Numbered from the stretch's first letter, positions 1 to 7,675 are shown. The stretch: DNA of 64,000 bases from Pseudoflavonifractor sp. AF19-9AC (GCF_003478995.1 NZ_QUGI01000002.1:310536-374535); one strand, 5' to 3'. A program made the numbers and translations. Notes: generated by a model not told the origin, from the letters alone.

Positions 1-100
1 CCCGCGTTTTTCCAGTTGCTTCCTTGCTGCTGAACTTCCATGGAGGGTCGGCGTAGATGACCCGGTACTTCTTTCTCGTGGTGGTGATGTCGACCCGCAT
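1..100 (-). CDS. MT-A70-family DNA adenine methyltransferase, N-terminal fragment (cut by window edge)
   Basis: Only the first 33 codons are in the window. The ATG at 100 follows a G-rich ribosome-site-like stretch 14 bases after the gam stop. The reading frame gives an N-terminus containing YADPPW. DPPW is the catalytic motif IV of N6-adenine methyltransferases, and its placement this close to the N-terminus is typical of the short MT-A70-like enzymes carried by phages. The product would methylate adenines in phage or host DNA, often as protection against restriction. It is the last visible gene of the early operon. The family call rests on a single motif plus context. Confidence 0.65.
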   Translation of the reverse strand, partial: MRVDITTTRKKYRVIYADPPWKFSSKEATGKTR

Positions 101-113
101 GAAGCCCGCCCCC

Positions 114-635
114 TTACATGCCGCTCTTGACCTGTTCCAGCTTCGCGAAGTCCAGCTCGTAGCCGAAGACGTCTTGCTGCTTCCAGGTAGCGCCGACCGC
201 GTTGACGGTGTCCTCGCCGTACTTCTTGAGAGCCTCCTTCGAGACGTCCTCCTTGACGACGATGCAGTCCATCATCTGCCGGTTCTTGAGGCGGCGGATG
301 ATCTCCTCGATCTTCTCCTTCGCCCTGGGGAGGGACACGGAGGTCGAGAGCCGGAAGCCGACCTCGCCGAAGGTGAGGATCTTCGACTTCGCTTTCCCCA
401 TGTCCGCCCGGTGCTCGGTGACGAAGTCCTTGAGCTCGCGCTCGAGCTTGGCGATCCTGTCCTTGTGGGGCTTGCTCTGCTCCTCTGCGGCCTTCTTGGC
501 CCCGAGGATCTGCTTGTTCATCTCGCCCTCAATGTCCTGGACGGCGAGCTGCGCTTCTGCAATCTGACGGAGGGCGTCGTTCGCGTCCTCCCAGGTCTTG
601 ACCCCGGAGGGTTCGACCACTCTTTTCCTTGCCAT
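114..635 (-). CDS. gam: Gam-type host-nuclease inhibitor
   Basis: The 173-residue protein matches the Mu Gam family in length and character. It has a long charged helical N-terminal half (about residues 15-95, with alternating K/E typical of the Gam coiled coil) followed by a basic patch and a compact C-terminal part with ATWKQQDVFGYEL near the end. Mu Gam binds double-stranded DNA ends and shields transposing phage DNA from exonucleases such as RecBCD. A GGAAGGAG ribosome site precedes the ATG at 635. It lies directly downstream of the MuB-like gene and a small membrane protein, the usual early-region position. Confidence 0.85.
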   Translation of the reverse strand: MARKRVVEPSGVKTWEDANDALRQIAEAQLAVQDIEGEMNKQILGAKKAAEEQSKPHKDRIAKLERELKDFVTEHRADMGKAKSKILTFGEVGFRLSTSVSLPRAKEKIEEIIRRLKNRQMMDCIVVKEDVSKEALKKYGEDTVNAVGATWKQQDVFGYELDFAKLEQVKSGM

Positions 636-904
636 GTGTAGGCTCCTTCCTTTCTGTGCTTTTTGATATATGCCCGGGGAGTTGCCTCCCCGCTGCGGCT
701 TGCTTCGGTGGCCTCCTCCGGCTCCTCTCCATCGTATAGGACGTAGGTCTTAGAGAGGAGCATATAGAGGCCGATCGGCCCGGTGAGGAGAGCGGCGGTC
801 GCGTCGCTGTCCTCCGGCGTCTTCCCGCCTCGGGCCATGACCAGGATGAGGGCGGTGATCGCCAGCATAGCGAGACCCATGAGACGCTGCTTTCTCATTT
901 TCAT
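518..904 (-). CDS. small membrane-anchored phage protein, overlapping gam
   Basis: This frame encodes 128 residues. Residues 1-25 form a basic start followed by one hydrophobic segment (LAMLAITALILVMA), and a second, weaker hydrophobic stretch lies around residues 35-55. The start at 904 has a GGAGGGGG site and a second in-frame ATG two codons later. The last 39 codons overlap the start of gam by 118 bases, which is unusually long. The C-terminal part (arginine-, serine- and threonine-rich) looks like out-of-frame read-through rather than selected protein. Function is unknown; the position between the MuB-like gene and gam is the only context. Confidence 0.5.
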   Translation of the reverse strand: MKMRKQRLMGLAMLAITALILVMARGGKTPEDSDATAALLTGPIGLYMLLSKTYVLYDGEEPEEATEASRSGEATPRAYIKKHRKEGAYTWQGKEWSNPPGSRPGRTRTTPSVRLQKRSSPSRTLRAR

Positions 905-923
905 TGTCCCGGCCCCCTCCGTG

Positions 924-1898
924 TTAGAGCATCATGAGGCTCGAGGCTTGCTCGATGATCTTCACGGTGACGACTCTCTCACCGCGCTCCTCAAGGATGC
1001 GGGAGACGTTGGAGAGGGTTCGGTCGAGAAGTCGGAAGCATCCGGTCTGCATGTTGCAGGCCCGGGCCTTGAGCTCTACCATCGCGTCGGGAGCGACCTC
1101 GAAGCCCTCGAGGTAGCCCTCCACCTCCGAGGGGTCGAGCCCCTTGAGGGAGACGTAGAAGTCGACCCGGTTCGCCATGCGGACGAGATAGGTCTTGATC
1201 TGTGCCTCGAGCTTCGGTTCTCCGGCGATGACGAGCCCCACGTCGGATTGGTCGAAGATTGCCCGGAGGATCTCCATCTTCTTTTGGGTGTACTTCGAGA
1301 CGAGCTTGTCCGCCTCGTCGATGATGAGGAGGTAGCCCTTGTTCGTGTTGAAGAAGTCCCGGATGCCGTTGACCCTGCGCCAGATAGTGCCGTAGCCGCT
1401 GGGGATGCCGAGGGCTTTCTCGATTGCCTCCACAAGATCGCGGCTGCTCATGGTGTCGTCGCACTCAATGTAGGCGACCCGGGGGAGCTTCGCGTACTGC
1501 CGGAGGGAGTAGGTCTTGCCGTAGCCGCTGCGGGCGACCACGATGCCGAGGCCGATGTACTCTTGACAGCTTTGACACACGCCGAGCACCTTGAGAGCGT
1601 CCCGGCTCTCATAGAAGACGGGCTTCCGTCCGGTCTTGCGTCCCGGCTCCGGGAGCTCCACGGCCTCGCCGGTGTGCTGGGCCAGCCAGTCCGCGAGGAG
1701 CTTCTCGATGGTGGAGATGTCCCCCTCGTACTTGCCGGAGAGGTAGCGGGAGATCGTCGGGCGGGAATAGCCCGGGATCTCGCTCGCCAGGGTGGCGATG
1801 CTGGTCTTCGAGGCTGCGAGGTAGTCGTTGATCTGCTCGGCAAGGGTCTTGCCGGTGGTGTAGGTTGTGGCCTGGGCCGCTGCTGCTGTGATTTCCAT
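924..1898 (-). CDS. MuB-like transposition AAA ATPase with N-terminal helix-turn-helix
   Basis: A 324-residue AAA+ ATPase. Residues about 15-75 form a small helix-turn-helix, and 115-300 form the ATPase core with Walker A ARSGYGKT (122-129) and Walker B LLIIDEAD (190-196). In Mu, MuB forms ATP-dependent filaments on target DNA, delivers MuA to it and enforces target immunity. The same HTH-plus-AAA architecture is normal for MuB homologues. The start is ATG at 1898 with an AGGAGGAACAAC leader. The gene lies 10 bases after the transposase stop, so the two are co-translated partners. Confidence 0.92.
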   Translation of the reverse strand: MEITAAAAQATTYTTGKTLAEQINDYLAASKTSIATLASEIPGYSRPTISRYLSGKYEGDISTIEKLLADWLAQHTGEAVELPEPGRKTGRKPVFYESRDALKVLGVCQSCQEYIGLGIVVARSGYGKTYSLRQYAKLPRVAYIECDDTMSSRDLVEAIEKALGIPSGYGTIWRRVNGIRDFFNTNKGYLLIIDEADKLVSKYTQKKMEILRAIFDQSDVGLVIAGEPKLEAQIKTYLVRMANRVDFYVSLKGLDPSEVEGYLEGFEVAPDAMVELKARACNMQTGCFRLLDRTLSNVSRILEERGERVVTVKIIEQASSLMML

Positions 1899-1908
1899 GT
1901 TGTTCCTC

Positions 1909-3978
1909 CTATTCGTTCATAGCCCTCAAGCGAGCGAGGGCGTCGTCTGCCTTCTTCCCGAGGAACTCGTCCCCGGATGCCTTCTTCCCGGTTTTCCGGC
2001 CCGCCGCCATCTCCGCCCGGAACTCCTTGTCGTTCGGGAGGGAGATGAGCTTCGAGGGCCGTTCCGCCTTGATGGTCAAGTCGATCATACCGACCGCCTC
2101 GGAGGGCCGTCCGCCCTCCTGGATGCGGGCCTCGTAGGGCCGCGTCATGCTGTCCAGGATCTCCCGCATTTCCTTCTCCTGCCGTTTCTGGTCGCGGAGG
2201 TGGCGCTCGAGCGCCGCTTGCGAACAGTGAGGCCCGAAGGCCAGCAGCTCGGCGGAGACGGCTTCGCATATCTTCCGGCCCTCCTGGTCGAAGACGTAGA
2301 GCTTCGTGACGTCGTCGATGTCCCACTTGATGCCGACATGCTTGCCGACGTAGTGGCAAAGCTCGTAGTCCGTGTAGAGGGTGCCGAACTTGTTGATCCC
2401 CTGGTTCGTCACGCGGGCGGTGTCGGCCTTCATGAGCAGCATCGCCGCATACTCGCGGGGCGGAGCTGCCTTCTCGTAGCGCTCGCCATTCTCAAAGAGA
2501 GAGATCGGCGTGATCCACTTCTCACCCGCGTCCTTGAGGCCCCGGTGCTCCCGGGTGTGGTACTTCTCGTTCTTCCACTTCGTCCACGCCTCGAAGAACT
2601 CCTCCATCGTCAGCAGCTCGCCGCGCTCGAGCATCCCGTCGATGTCCTTCTGCCGCTTGGCGTAGGTCTTGGAGCCGGTGAGGGTTCCCGTGTAGCTCTC
2701 GAACCATTTCGAGAACTTGGAACACACGGTCGAGAAGAAGCGCTCGATCGGCTTGTCCCACGGCTGATAGGGGAGCGACCGCCCGACCTCCTCGATGCCG
2801 ATGCTCTGGTAGAAGCCCACGGTCTCGGCGTCGAACTCGAAGTCGATGTTCCGCTTCTTGCGGCTCTGTCCGGTCATGGTCTTCGCCGTGTAGTCCTTGC
2901 CGTTGTCGACGTGGAGGATGTGAGGGACGCCGCCCGGGTTGGAGTAGAGCATCTTGACGAGGCTCTCCTTTAGGGTCTGGTTGTTGGCGTCCACACAAGC
3001 GACGTCGCCCACGATCGCCCGGCTCCGCATGTCCATCCATGCGACGAGCTTCGGGCGGACGGCCTTGATCTTCCCGTTCGGGGCGACCCACTGAACCCAA
3101 AAGTCGAAGGTGTGCTCGTCGCCGACGACGTACTCCATGACCTTGAGGCTCGTCGCGTCGCGCTTGCCCTTGAGCATCTTCTTGTTCTTCCACTCCCGGG
3201 AGCCGTTGGCCGCGAGGTAGCGGGCCGACTCTCCGCCCCGGCTGTCCATGAGGTGCTTGATGTACCGGGCGACCGTCTTGATGCTGGGGTAGTTCTCCCA
3301 GCCCCGCCCCTCGGCGACCTCCTCGAACTTCTCGTAGAGCATTTCGATCGTTCCCAGGTTGGCCGCGAAGCGCCGGTCGAACCATATATTTTGAATGAGC
3401 GCCTTTTGCTCATCCGTGAGACTCGGGAAGGTGGCGGTCGCCTTCGGCTTCCGACACAAGGACAGCGCCCGGAAATAGTCCCGGCTCTGGCCGTCCTCCT
3501 TCTCCATCTTGAGGGCCCAGGCGTTCGCCTTGAGGATGTTGTCGACGTAGCGGTAGAGGGTCGGGAGACTCACTCCCAGGCCCAGCGCGTACCGCTCGGC
3601 GTAGGCCGTGCGGTCGGGGCCGTCGTAGTCGATGAAGTCTTGCACCCTCGCCGCCAGCTCGACGGCCTCATAGAACGCCTTCTTGTGCTGCTCGGTGTAG
3701 TGGTTGAGGTCGACGCCCACATACCAGGGCGCGGACTCTGTTCGCTTCTCTATGACGACATCCCTCCCGTCTATCTTCTGTGCCGCCCGCCACGCCTTCC
3801 GGCCCTTGGCTGTGAGGGAGTCGACGGAGACGAGCACCTGCTCCTTGCCGCCGTTCTCCTGGGGCTGCGTTCTGGTCTTGTACTGCTTGGGGTTGCGGGC
3901 TATGCGCTGGGCGAAAGTTCCGTACTTGACGCCCTCGAACTCCGCCGCCTCCTTCATGGTGATGAATACGTCCGGCAC
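1909..3978 (-). CDS. MuA-like DDE transposase
   Basis: A 689-residue transposase of the Mu type. An N-terminal DNA-binding half (about 1-260) is followed by an RNase-H-like catalytic core. The likely catalytic triad is D287 (in VVGDEHTFD), D358 (in HVDNGKDY) and E412 (in PIERFF). The 54-residue gap between the second D and the E is close to the 56 of MuA (D336, E392). A Mu-type C-terminal domain follows, and the lysine-rich tail would contact MuB. The frame opens at GTG 3978 behind a GGGAGGGACAGGA site. All key residues are present, so the enzyme looks intact. Confidence 0.94.
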   Translation of the reverse strand: MPDVFITMKEAAEFEGVKYGTFAQRIARNPKQYKTRTQPQENGGKEQVLVSVDSLTAKGRKAWRAAQKIDGRDVVIEKRTESAPWYVGVDLNHYTEQHKKAFYEAVELAARVQDFIDYDGPDRTAYAERYALGLGVSLPTLYRYVDNILKANAWALKMEKEDGQSRDYFRALSLCRKPKATATFPSLTDEQKALIQNIWFDRRFAANLGTIEMLYEKFEEVAEGRGWENYPSIKTVARYIKHLMDSRGGESARYLAANGSREWKNKKMLKGKRDATSLKVMEYVVGDEHTFDFWVQWVAPNGKIKAVRPKLVAWMDMRSRAIVGDVACVDANNQTLKESLVKMLYSNPGGVPHILHVDNGKDYTAKTMTGQSRKKRNIDFEFDAETVGFYQSIGIEEVGRSLPYQPWDKPIERFFSTVCSKFSKWFESYTGTLTGSKTYAKRQKDIDGMLERGELLTMEEFFEAWTKWKNEKYHTREHRGLKDAGEKWITPISLFENGERYEKAAPPREYAAMLLMKADTARVTNQGINKFGTLYTDYELCHYVGKHVGIKWDIDDVTKLYVFDQEGRKICEAVSAELLAFGPHCSQAALERHLRDQKRQEKEMREILDSMTRPYEARIQEGGRPSEAVGMIDLTIKAERPSKLISLPNDKEFRAEMAAGRKTGKKASGDEFLGKKADDALARLRAMNE

Positions 3979-4000
3979 TCCTGTCCCTCCCTTCCTGGTG

Positions 4001-4222
4001 TTACGCTGCCGTTACCTTCTCGACCTTCCGGGGGTCGAGGTTGAGGGCCGCGATGATCGCCGGGAGGTACTTCTCGCCCGAGCGGACGCCGTAGAGAATG
4101 TAGCTTAGATACTGCGGCGACGTTCCGATCTCGGCGGCGAGCTGCGTCTTCGTCTTGTCCTGGTCAGTGAGCGCCTTGACGACGAGCTTCCCCAGGGGGC
4201 AAAGTTTACCGTTGCTTTTCAC
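4001..4222 (-). CDS. small Cro/C1-type DNA-binding protein (Ner-like position)
   Basis: A 73-residue protein made almost entirely of one helix-turn-helix: TKTQLAAEIGTSPQYLSYIL is a typical XRE recognition unit. The start codon is GTG at 4222, decided by AAGGAGGACAGCG immediately upstream. It sits just before the transposase gene, the position of Ner in Mu, where a small Cro-like protein turns down early transcription. That role is inferred from position and size; sequence alone shows only DNA binding. Confidence 0.75.
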   Translation of the reverse strand: MKSNGKLCPLGKLVVKALTDQDKTKTQLAAEIGTSPQYLSYILYGVRSGEKYLPAIIAALNLDPRKVEKVTAA

Positions 4223-4256
4223 CGCTGTCCTCCTTCCTGTGTAGTGGTTCTTGGAT

Positions 4257-4679
4257 TTACTTCCGGTTCCTCCATGCGGTCACGGCCAGCGCTCCCACGG
4301 CCAGCAGGGCCAGCAGGAGGCCCGGCGGGCCTACCCGGTCGGCGGCGATCCAGAACCCAGCCGCCGCCAGGAAACCCAGCCCCACCGCCGCCATGGAGGC
4401 GAGCAGCGTCGCCAGATAGTCCGCCGCGAAGCGCCGGGCCCGGGCGAGCCGCCGACCGCCCGCGAGGAGCCGTTCGAGCCGGGCCTCTCTCTCAAGCAAT
4501 TTGAGAATGAGATCCAGCGCCGCGAGATCGGCTTCCGCCTTCCAGAACGCCGCCTCCTGCCCGGGCCGGGCCCGCATAGGGGCGCGGGGTTCTCCCGCCG
4601 CCCGCTTCTGCCGGAGCGCCTCATAGCGAAGGGCCTCGGCCCACGCCTGGGCGTCCCTGGTGCTCATCTTCGGCCTCAC
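4257..4679 (-). CDS. phage protein with two C-terminal membrane segments
   Basis: The protein is about 140 residues: a charged, alanine- and arginine-rich helical N-terminal half, then two hydrophobic segments near the C-terminus (YLATLLASMAAVGLGFLAAA and PGLLLALLAVGALAVTAW). The best start is GTG at 4679, seven bases after AAGGAGG and overlapping the upstream gene's TGA as GTGA. An ATG at 4667 is 19 bases from that site and less likely; the longer open frame to 4862 only shadows the upstream gene. No family was recognised. Small bitopic or hairpin membrane proteins are common in phage early regions. Confidence 0.6.
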   Translation of the reverse strand: MRPKMSTRDAQAWAEALRYEALRQKRAAGEPRAPMRARPGQEAAFWKAEADLAALDLILKLLEREARLERLLAGGRRLARARRFAADYLATLLASMAAVGLGFLAAAGFWIAADRVGPPGLLLALLAVGALAVTAWRNRK

Positions 4680-5809
4680 AGTTTCGCCTCCTTCCGGTAC
4701 TGCTCGACGGCGTAGTTGTCTTCCATCATTTCCCCCAGCTCTCCAACCCGTTCCCGGAGTTCCTTCCGCAAGGCCAGCGCCGGGGCTCCGTAGGCGTCCA
4801 GGCTGTCCAGGGCGGCGTCCAGCTCCCGGGCCGCGTTGAAGATGTTGAGGTAGACCCGGCAATCGTTGGGCGGGCAGTTCTTGGACAGCGCCAGCCCCAG
4901 GGCGTAGATCTGCGCCGTCTCCCGGTGCCGCTTGAGATCCGGGTGAAGGTGCTCGAAGGTCTTCCGCTCCGCCGGAGCCGACCGGGCCTTGACCGCGTCC
5001 TCAATGGCTGCGGCGAAGGAGTCCCGCTCTCTCCCCGTGATGACCTGGACAGTCGCCAGCGCCCGGAGATAGGCCCGGGCCTCTGCGCCGACTCGGTCGG
5101 CCTCGGCGCTGCTCTCTCGGTCTCGGATGCGGTCGACGAGCCCATAGAGCGCCCCGAGGGCTTTCTCCCGAACTTGGAGATCCCGCCCGTCGGCCTCGTT
5201 CGCCAGTCGCTCGAGGGAGCACTCCTCACAAACCGCGTCGAGCTCCTCTTGCGTCATCTCCGGGCGGCGGTGCCGACAAAGCTCGTCGCACACATAGGAG
5301 AGGAGCTCCTCCGGCTTCTTGGGGAGCGGCCCCGGGGCATCCCCGAAGGTGTCCGGGAGGACGTAGCAGTCTTCCCGATCCAGGAGGCCAAGGTCGCGGA
5401 GGGCGACCTTGTAGCCGTAGAGCTCATGCGCTGCCGTGCGCTCGTCCACGTCCTTATAGTGGGGGCTCTCGACCTGCCCCCGGAGGACGGTCTCCCATCC
5501 GGCGATCATCTGCTGGGCGTCGACTTCCTCTTCCTCGGTGGTCTCGTCGGTCTCCTTGACGATCGTGACCTTGACCTCGGGTTCCTCGGCGTCGAGCTCC
5601 GACTCGAGGCCCCGGGCCAGCTCCACGGCCTCCTCCATGCTGCCCGCGTTGTCGTACTCCATCGCGCCCCGGTCGACGTCCAGGTTGCCGGTGTAGAGCT
5701 CGGCGTCGATGACGCCATACTCGCCGAGGGCCGTCCCCTCGTACTCCCGGAGCTCCCGGGCATTGAACTTGACGACGAGGTAGCCGTTGATCTTCTTCAT
5801 CTTTCTCAT
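4676..5809 (-). CDS. phage early protein of unknown function, 377 aa
   Basis: A soluble, acidic 377-residue protein. Residues 1-60 begin with KKINGYLVVKFNARELREYE and look like a small alpha/beta domain. An acidic stretch follows (about 70-100, rich in E and T), and the remaining two thirds are helical. Cysteine pairs at CDELC and CEEC in the middle could bind a metal, although the surrounding residues are not a standard zinc finger. It is the first long gene of the early operon and is translationally coupled to the next gene. I do not recognise a family and assign no function. Confidence 0.7.
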   Translation of the reverse strand: MRKMKKINGYLVVKFNARELREYEGTALGEYGVIDAELYTGNLDVDRGAMEYDNAGSMEEAVELARGLESELDAEEPEVKVTIVKETDETTEEEEVDAQQMIAGWETVLRGQVESPHYKDVDERTAAHELYGYKVALRDLGLLDREDCYVLPDTFGDAPGPLPKKPEELLSYVCDELCRHRRPEMTQEELDAVCEECSLERLANEADGRDLQVREKALGALYGLVDRIRDRESSAEADRVGAEARAYLRALATVQVITGRERDSFAAAIEDAVKARSAPAERKTFEHLHPDLKRHRETAQIYALGLALSKNCPPNDCRVYLNIFNAARELDAALDSLDAYGAPALALRKELRERVGELGEMMEDNYAVEQYRKEAKL

Positions 5810-5840
5810 GCTGCTGTTCCTTCCTTTCTGTGTGTGGGGG

Positions 5841-6005
5841 TCACTGTCCCAGGGGAGGGACGACCCGGATCGTGTCCGTGTGCTTGTGGAGGATGACGAG
5901 CTCCCCGTTCTGCTTCTGCTTCACGACGAGCCAGTTCTCCGGCGAGAGGCCCGCTTGTCCGAGCCGGATCTTCTGCTTCCTGGTTGGCTTCTTGCCGCGT
6001 CTCAA
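5841..6005 (-). CDS. 54-aa DUF6906-like protein
   Basis: The open frame runs back to 6119, but the recognisable protein starts at TTG 6005, eight bases after AAAGGAGG. It reads RRGKKPTRKQKIRLGQAGL followed by a PENWLVVK segment and a short beta hairpin ending in TIRV. Small proteins with the pattern GKRPTRxQK...GLxPxNWLVVK are widespread in Clostridia phages and mobile elements (DUF6906-like, from memory). Function is unknown; the basic N-terminus suggests nucleic-acid contact. It is the first gene behind the early promoter at 6417-6445. Confidence 0.7.
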   Translation of the reverse strand: MRRGKKPTRKQKIRLGQAGLSPENWLVVKQKQNGELVILHKHTDTIRVVPPLGQ

Positions 6006-6040
6006 AGAGATCGCCTCCTTTGCGTTTCGGTGCGGTATAT

Positions 6041-6342
6041 GGTAGAGTAAAAGCGGGCGGCGAGGGCTGCTCAAAATGAGGGAATTTTCCATTCGTAAGT
6101 ACAAGACAATCATCCGCAAGGGCTCCGGCTCCGGTGCTGTTCCAGCAGCTCCGGCCCCAGGGCCCGGCCCCTTTTGCTATGCTTCGGTTTGCAAACTCTC
6201 GAAGCATCGGTGCTGCTCTTGCGGCGCTCCCATCCGTTCGGTGTCCATTCGTCGGGTGGTGCTTTGCCCTGTCTGTGGGTCGAGGAACAAATTGAAGTAA
6301 AGAGGGGGTGAACAGGCCCTCGCCGCTCGCTTTTACTCTACC
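6041..6342. repeat. 27-bp near-perfect inverted repeat enclosing 248 bp
   Basis: Positions 6041-6067 (starts GGTAGAGTAAAAGCG) and 6316-6342 are reverse complements over 27 bases with one mismatch. No target-site duplication is evident outside the arms. The unit lies in the untranslated leader of the early operon, between its promoter and the first gene. In that RNA the arms could close a very long stem. Its role is unknown: a leader structure, paired protein sites or a small inserted unit are all possible. Confidence 0.8.
6076..6300 (+). CDS. possible small zinc-ribbon protein
   Basis: A 74-residue frame inside the inverted repeat, on the strand opposite to the early transcript. The last 32 residues read like a genuine zinc ribbon (RCCSCGAPIR, 14 residues, then CPVCGSRNK), the kind found in small Com-like phage regulators. 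The N-terminal half is low-complexity glycine, alanine and proline. The ribosome site is weak (GAGGG about 10 bases upstream). It could be a real small gene or a chance frame. Confidence 0.35.
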   Translation: MREFSIRKYKTIIRKGSGSGAVPAAPAPGPGPFCYASVCKLSKHRCCSCGAPIRSVSIRRVVLCPVCGSRNKLK

Positions 6343-6416
6343 GCCGCCTCCTTTGGTCTTTCCTTTTGGTGGGTGGTGTGCTATGCTTGATTTGCTTAAA
6401 TTTTTAATCCTACTTC

Positions 6417-6445
6417 ATTATAGTAGCCGTTCGGAGATTTGTCAA
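6417..6445 (-). promoter_or_regulatory. early promoter of the Mu-like phage
   Basis: On the minus strand TTGACA (6445-6440) and TATAAT (6422-6417) are separated by exactly 17 bases, both consensus hexamers. It points leftward into the early genes and lies divergent to the repressor gene. The -35 box touches the repeated GGAGA motifs, so repressor binding there would block it. Confidence 0.85.
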
Positions 6446-6467
6446 TAGGAAAATCTCCATGTGGAGA
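6433..6467. promoter_or_regulatory. probable repressor operator cluster
   Basis: GGAGATTT at 6433-6440 pairs with AAATCTCC at 6451-6458, and TCTCCA (6454-6459) pairs with TGGAGA (6462-6467). The three GGAGA half-sites overlap the early promoter and lie just upstream of the repressor gene. This is the arrangement expected for autoregulation plus silencing of the lytic promoter. Confidence 0.65.
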
Positions 6468-6486
6468 CTTTTCGAGGAGGTATATC

Positions 6487-6972
6487 ATGTCTGACCTTGT
6501 GAATAGAATTGAGAAACGAATCAAAGAAAAAGGAACCAATTTCAAGCGCGTCGAGCAGGAATTGGGGCTCGGAAATGGTACAATAAAGCGATGGTCGACG
6601 CAAAGCCCGCGCCTTGACAAGCTGGTTCCGGTCGCCGAATATCTACAAGTGTCCCTTGACTATCTTGTCTTCGGTAGTAGCGTTTCGGAGACTTCGACGA
6701 ATGGAGACCGACCGGATCTCGAGGCGGAGAAGGAGCGCCAGGGCCTCACCTGTGACGGCCTCCCGCTGTCCGAGGATGAGGTGGATCTCGTCGCCATGTA
6801 CCGGCTCCTTCCGCCGTCCCATCGGGAGGAGATCTTCGACCTCGTCTACTTCAAGTACAAGCGCCACGTCGAGGAGAAAAAAGCATCTATCTACTCGACA
6901 TATTTCGACGGGAGCGAGGACGAAGAAAGCGGCCCCGCTGGGAGCCGTGAGGCCCGCGACGGAACCGCCTAA
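6487..6972 (+). CDS. XRE-family phage repressor
   Basis: A 161-residue regulator. Residues 1-65 form a Cro/C1 helix-turn-helix (GTNFKRVEQELGLGNGTIKRW followed by LVPVAEYLQVSLDYLVFG). A linker and a C-terminal helical region (about 95-135) may mediate oligomerisation. The start is ATG at 6487, chosen because GAGGAGG lies just upstream; an earlier in-frame ATG at 6439 falls inside the operator. It is the only visible rightward gene of the prophage and diverges from the early operon, the position of the Mu c repressor. No serine-protease (LexA-like) dyad was seen, so autocleavage is not indicated. Confidence 0.8.
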   Translation: MSDLVNRIEKRIKEKGTNFKRVEQELGLGNGTIKRWSTQSPRLDKLVPVAEYLQVSLDYLVFGSSVSETSTNGDRPDLEAEKERQGLTCDGLPLSEDEVDLVAMYRLLPPSHREEIFDLVYFKYKRHVEEKKASIYSTYFDGSEDEESGPAGSREARDGTA

Positions 6973-7011
6973 TTTTTTGTCCTGCCATGATTAAAAACTA
7001 AATCAAAATCA

Positions 7012-7116
7012 TGTAGAATTGAGAATAGGGGGCGGAGGGGGCTCCGAACCCTTGAAAACCCCGGTATTACGGGCAATTCTACAATTCTACACGAGAATGT
7101 GGAAAATGTAGAATTG
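7012..7116. repeat. four copies of TGTAGAATTG at the phage end
   Basis: The 10-mer occurs direct at 7012-7021 and 7107-7116 and inverted at 7074-7083 and 7082-7091, the inverted copies overlapping by two bases. The cluster follows the repressor stop and contains no gene. The inverted and last direct copies can form a hairpin. Candidates are transposase or repressor binding sites, or a structured terminator for the repressor gene. Confidence 0.75.
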
Positions 7117-7675
7117 CTTTTCCGCATTTTCCCCCGGTTATGGCCCGGTCGCCGCCGTCGTCGTAACGCCTGGAATAACAGCTCGTAACGCCGCCGCGCC
7201 GCCGATCCACGCCGCCGAACCCCTGTTTTTGCCCCCCTGCCGTTAATTTATGCACGGATTAACGCCCCGTTTGCACAGCTCGCCCGCTTGCCTTCCGGGG
7301 CCGTCTCTGCTATACTGTGACCATGGGCCGCGAAGCCCGTCCTCTTTGTCTGCTGCTGTGACTTCCGGGACGGGCCGAGCGGCCCTCTTTTTGCCCTCAA
7401 ATGCCCTTGTTTCAAGGGTTTCGCCCCGTTGTGGGTACGATATGCCCCAGCAGCGCCGCCGCCGTTGTAGGGCCTCCCAGGGCCTCCCAGGGCATGAAAA
7501 AAGGACGCCGACCGCGTCGACGCCCTCGTCTCAAGTTGTCTGATAGAGCCGGGCCGGATCAATGCCCTGTCCCGGGTGAAAATGCCCTGTTTCCCGCACA
7601 AATAGCGGGTTTTCTCGCGGTCTCCCGTCCTATCCCGGTTTATCCCGTGTTTCTCAAATACGTTGTCTCCGTACA
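7117..7675. other. non-coding terminal region of the prophage with short repeats
   Basis: No convincing gene lies in this stretch. It holds AATGCCCTGT at 7561-7570 and 7581-7590, a related AATGCCCTTGT at 7400-7410, an inverted AGGGCAT near 7490 inside a CCAGGGCCT tandem run, and an inverted repeat CGTTAAT...ATTAACG at 7241-7264. Several copies of one short site near an element terminus is what Mu-type transposase binding sites look like. The proposed terminus is near 7675-7680. Confidence 0.5.

Larger units (their letters stand above)
1..7675 (-). mobile_element. Mu-like transposable prophage, repressor end (partial)
   Basis: The left 7.7 kb has the gene order of a Mu-type transposable phage: a repressor gene on the plus strand (6487-6972), a divergent early promoter, small early genes, a DDE transposase (MuA type), an AAA ATPase (MuB type), a Gam-type end-binding protein and a DNA methyltransferase running off the left edge. 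Mu-like phages with this layout are known in gut Firmicutes such as Faecalibacterium. The non-coding stretch 6973-7675 carries repeated short motifs expected of transposase-bound ends. The outer boundary is inferred at a CA dinucleotide around 7675-7680, where a small host membrane-protein gene loses its plausible C-terminus. The structural genes and other end lie outside the window, so intactness cannot be judged. Confidence 0.85.

Noticed and set aside
7470..7496. CCAGGGCCT tandem copies as a CRISPR-like or microsatellite feature
   Set aside because: Only two to three short copies; better seen as part of the phage-end repeat set.
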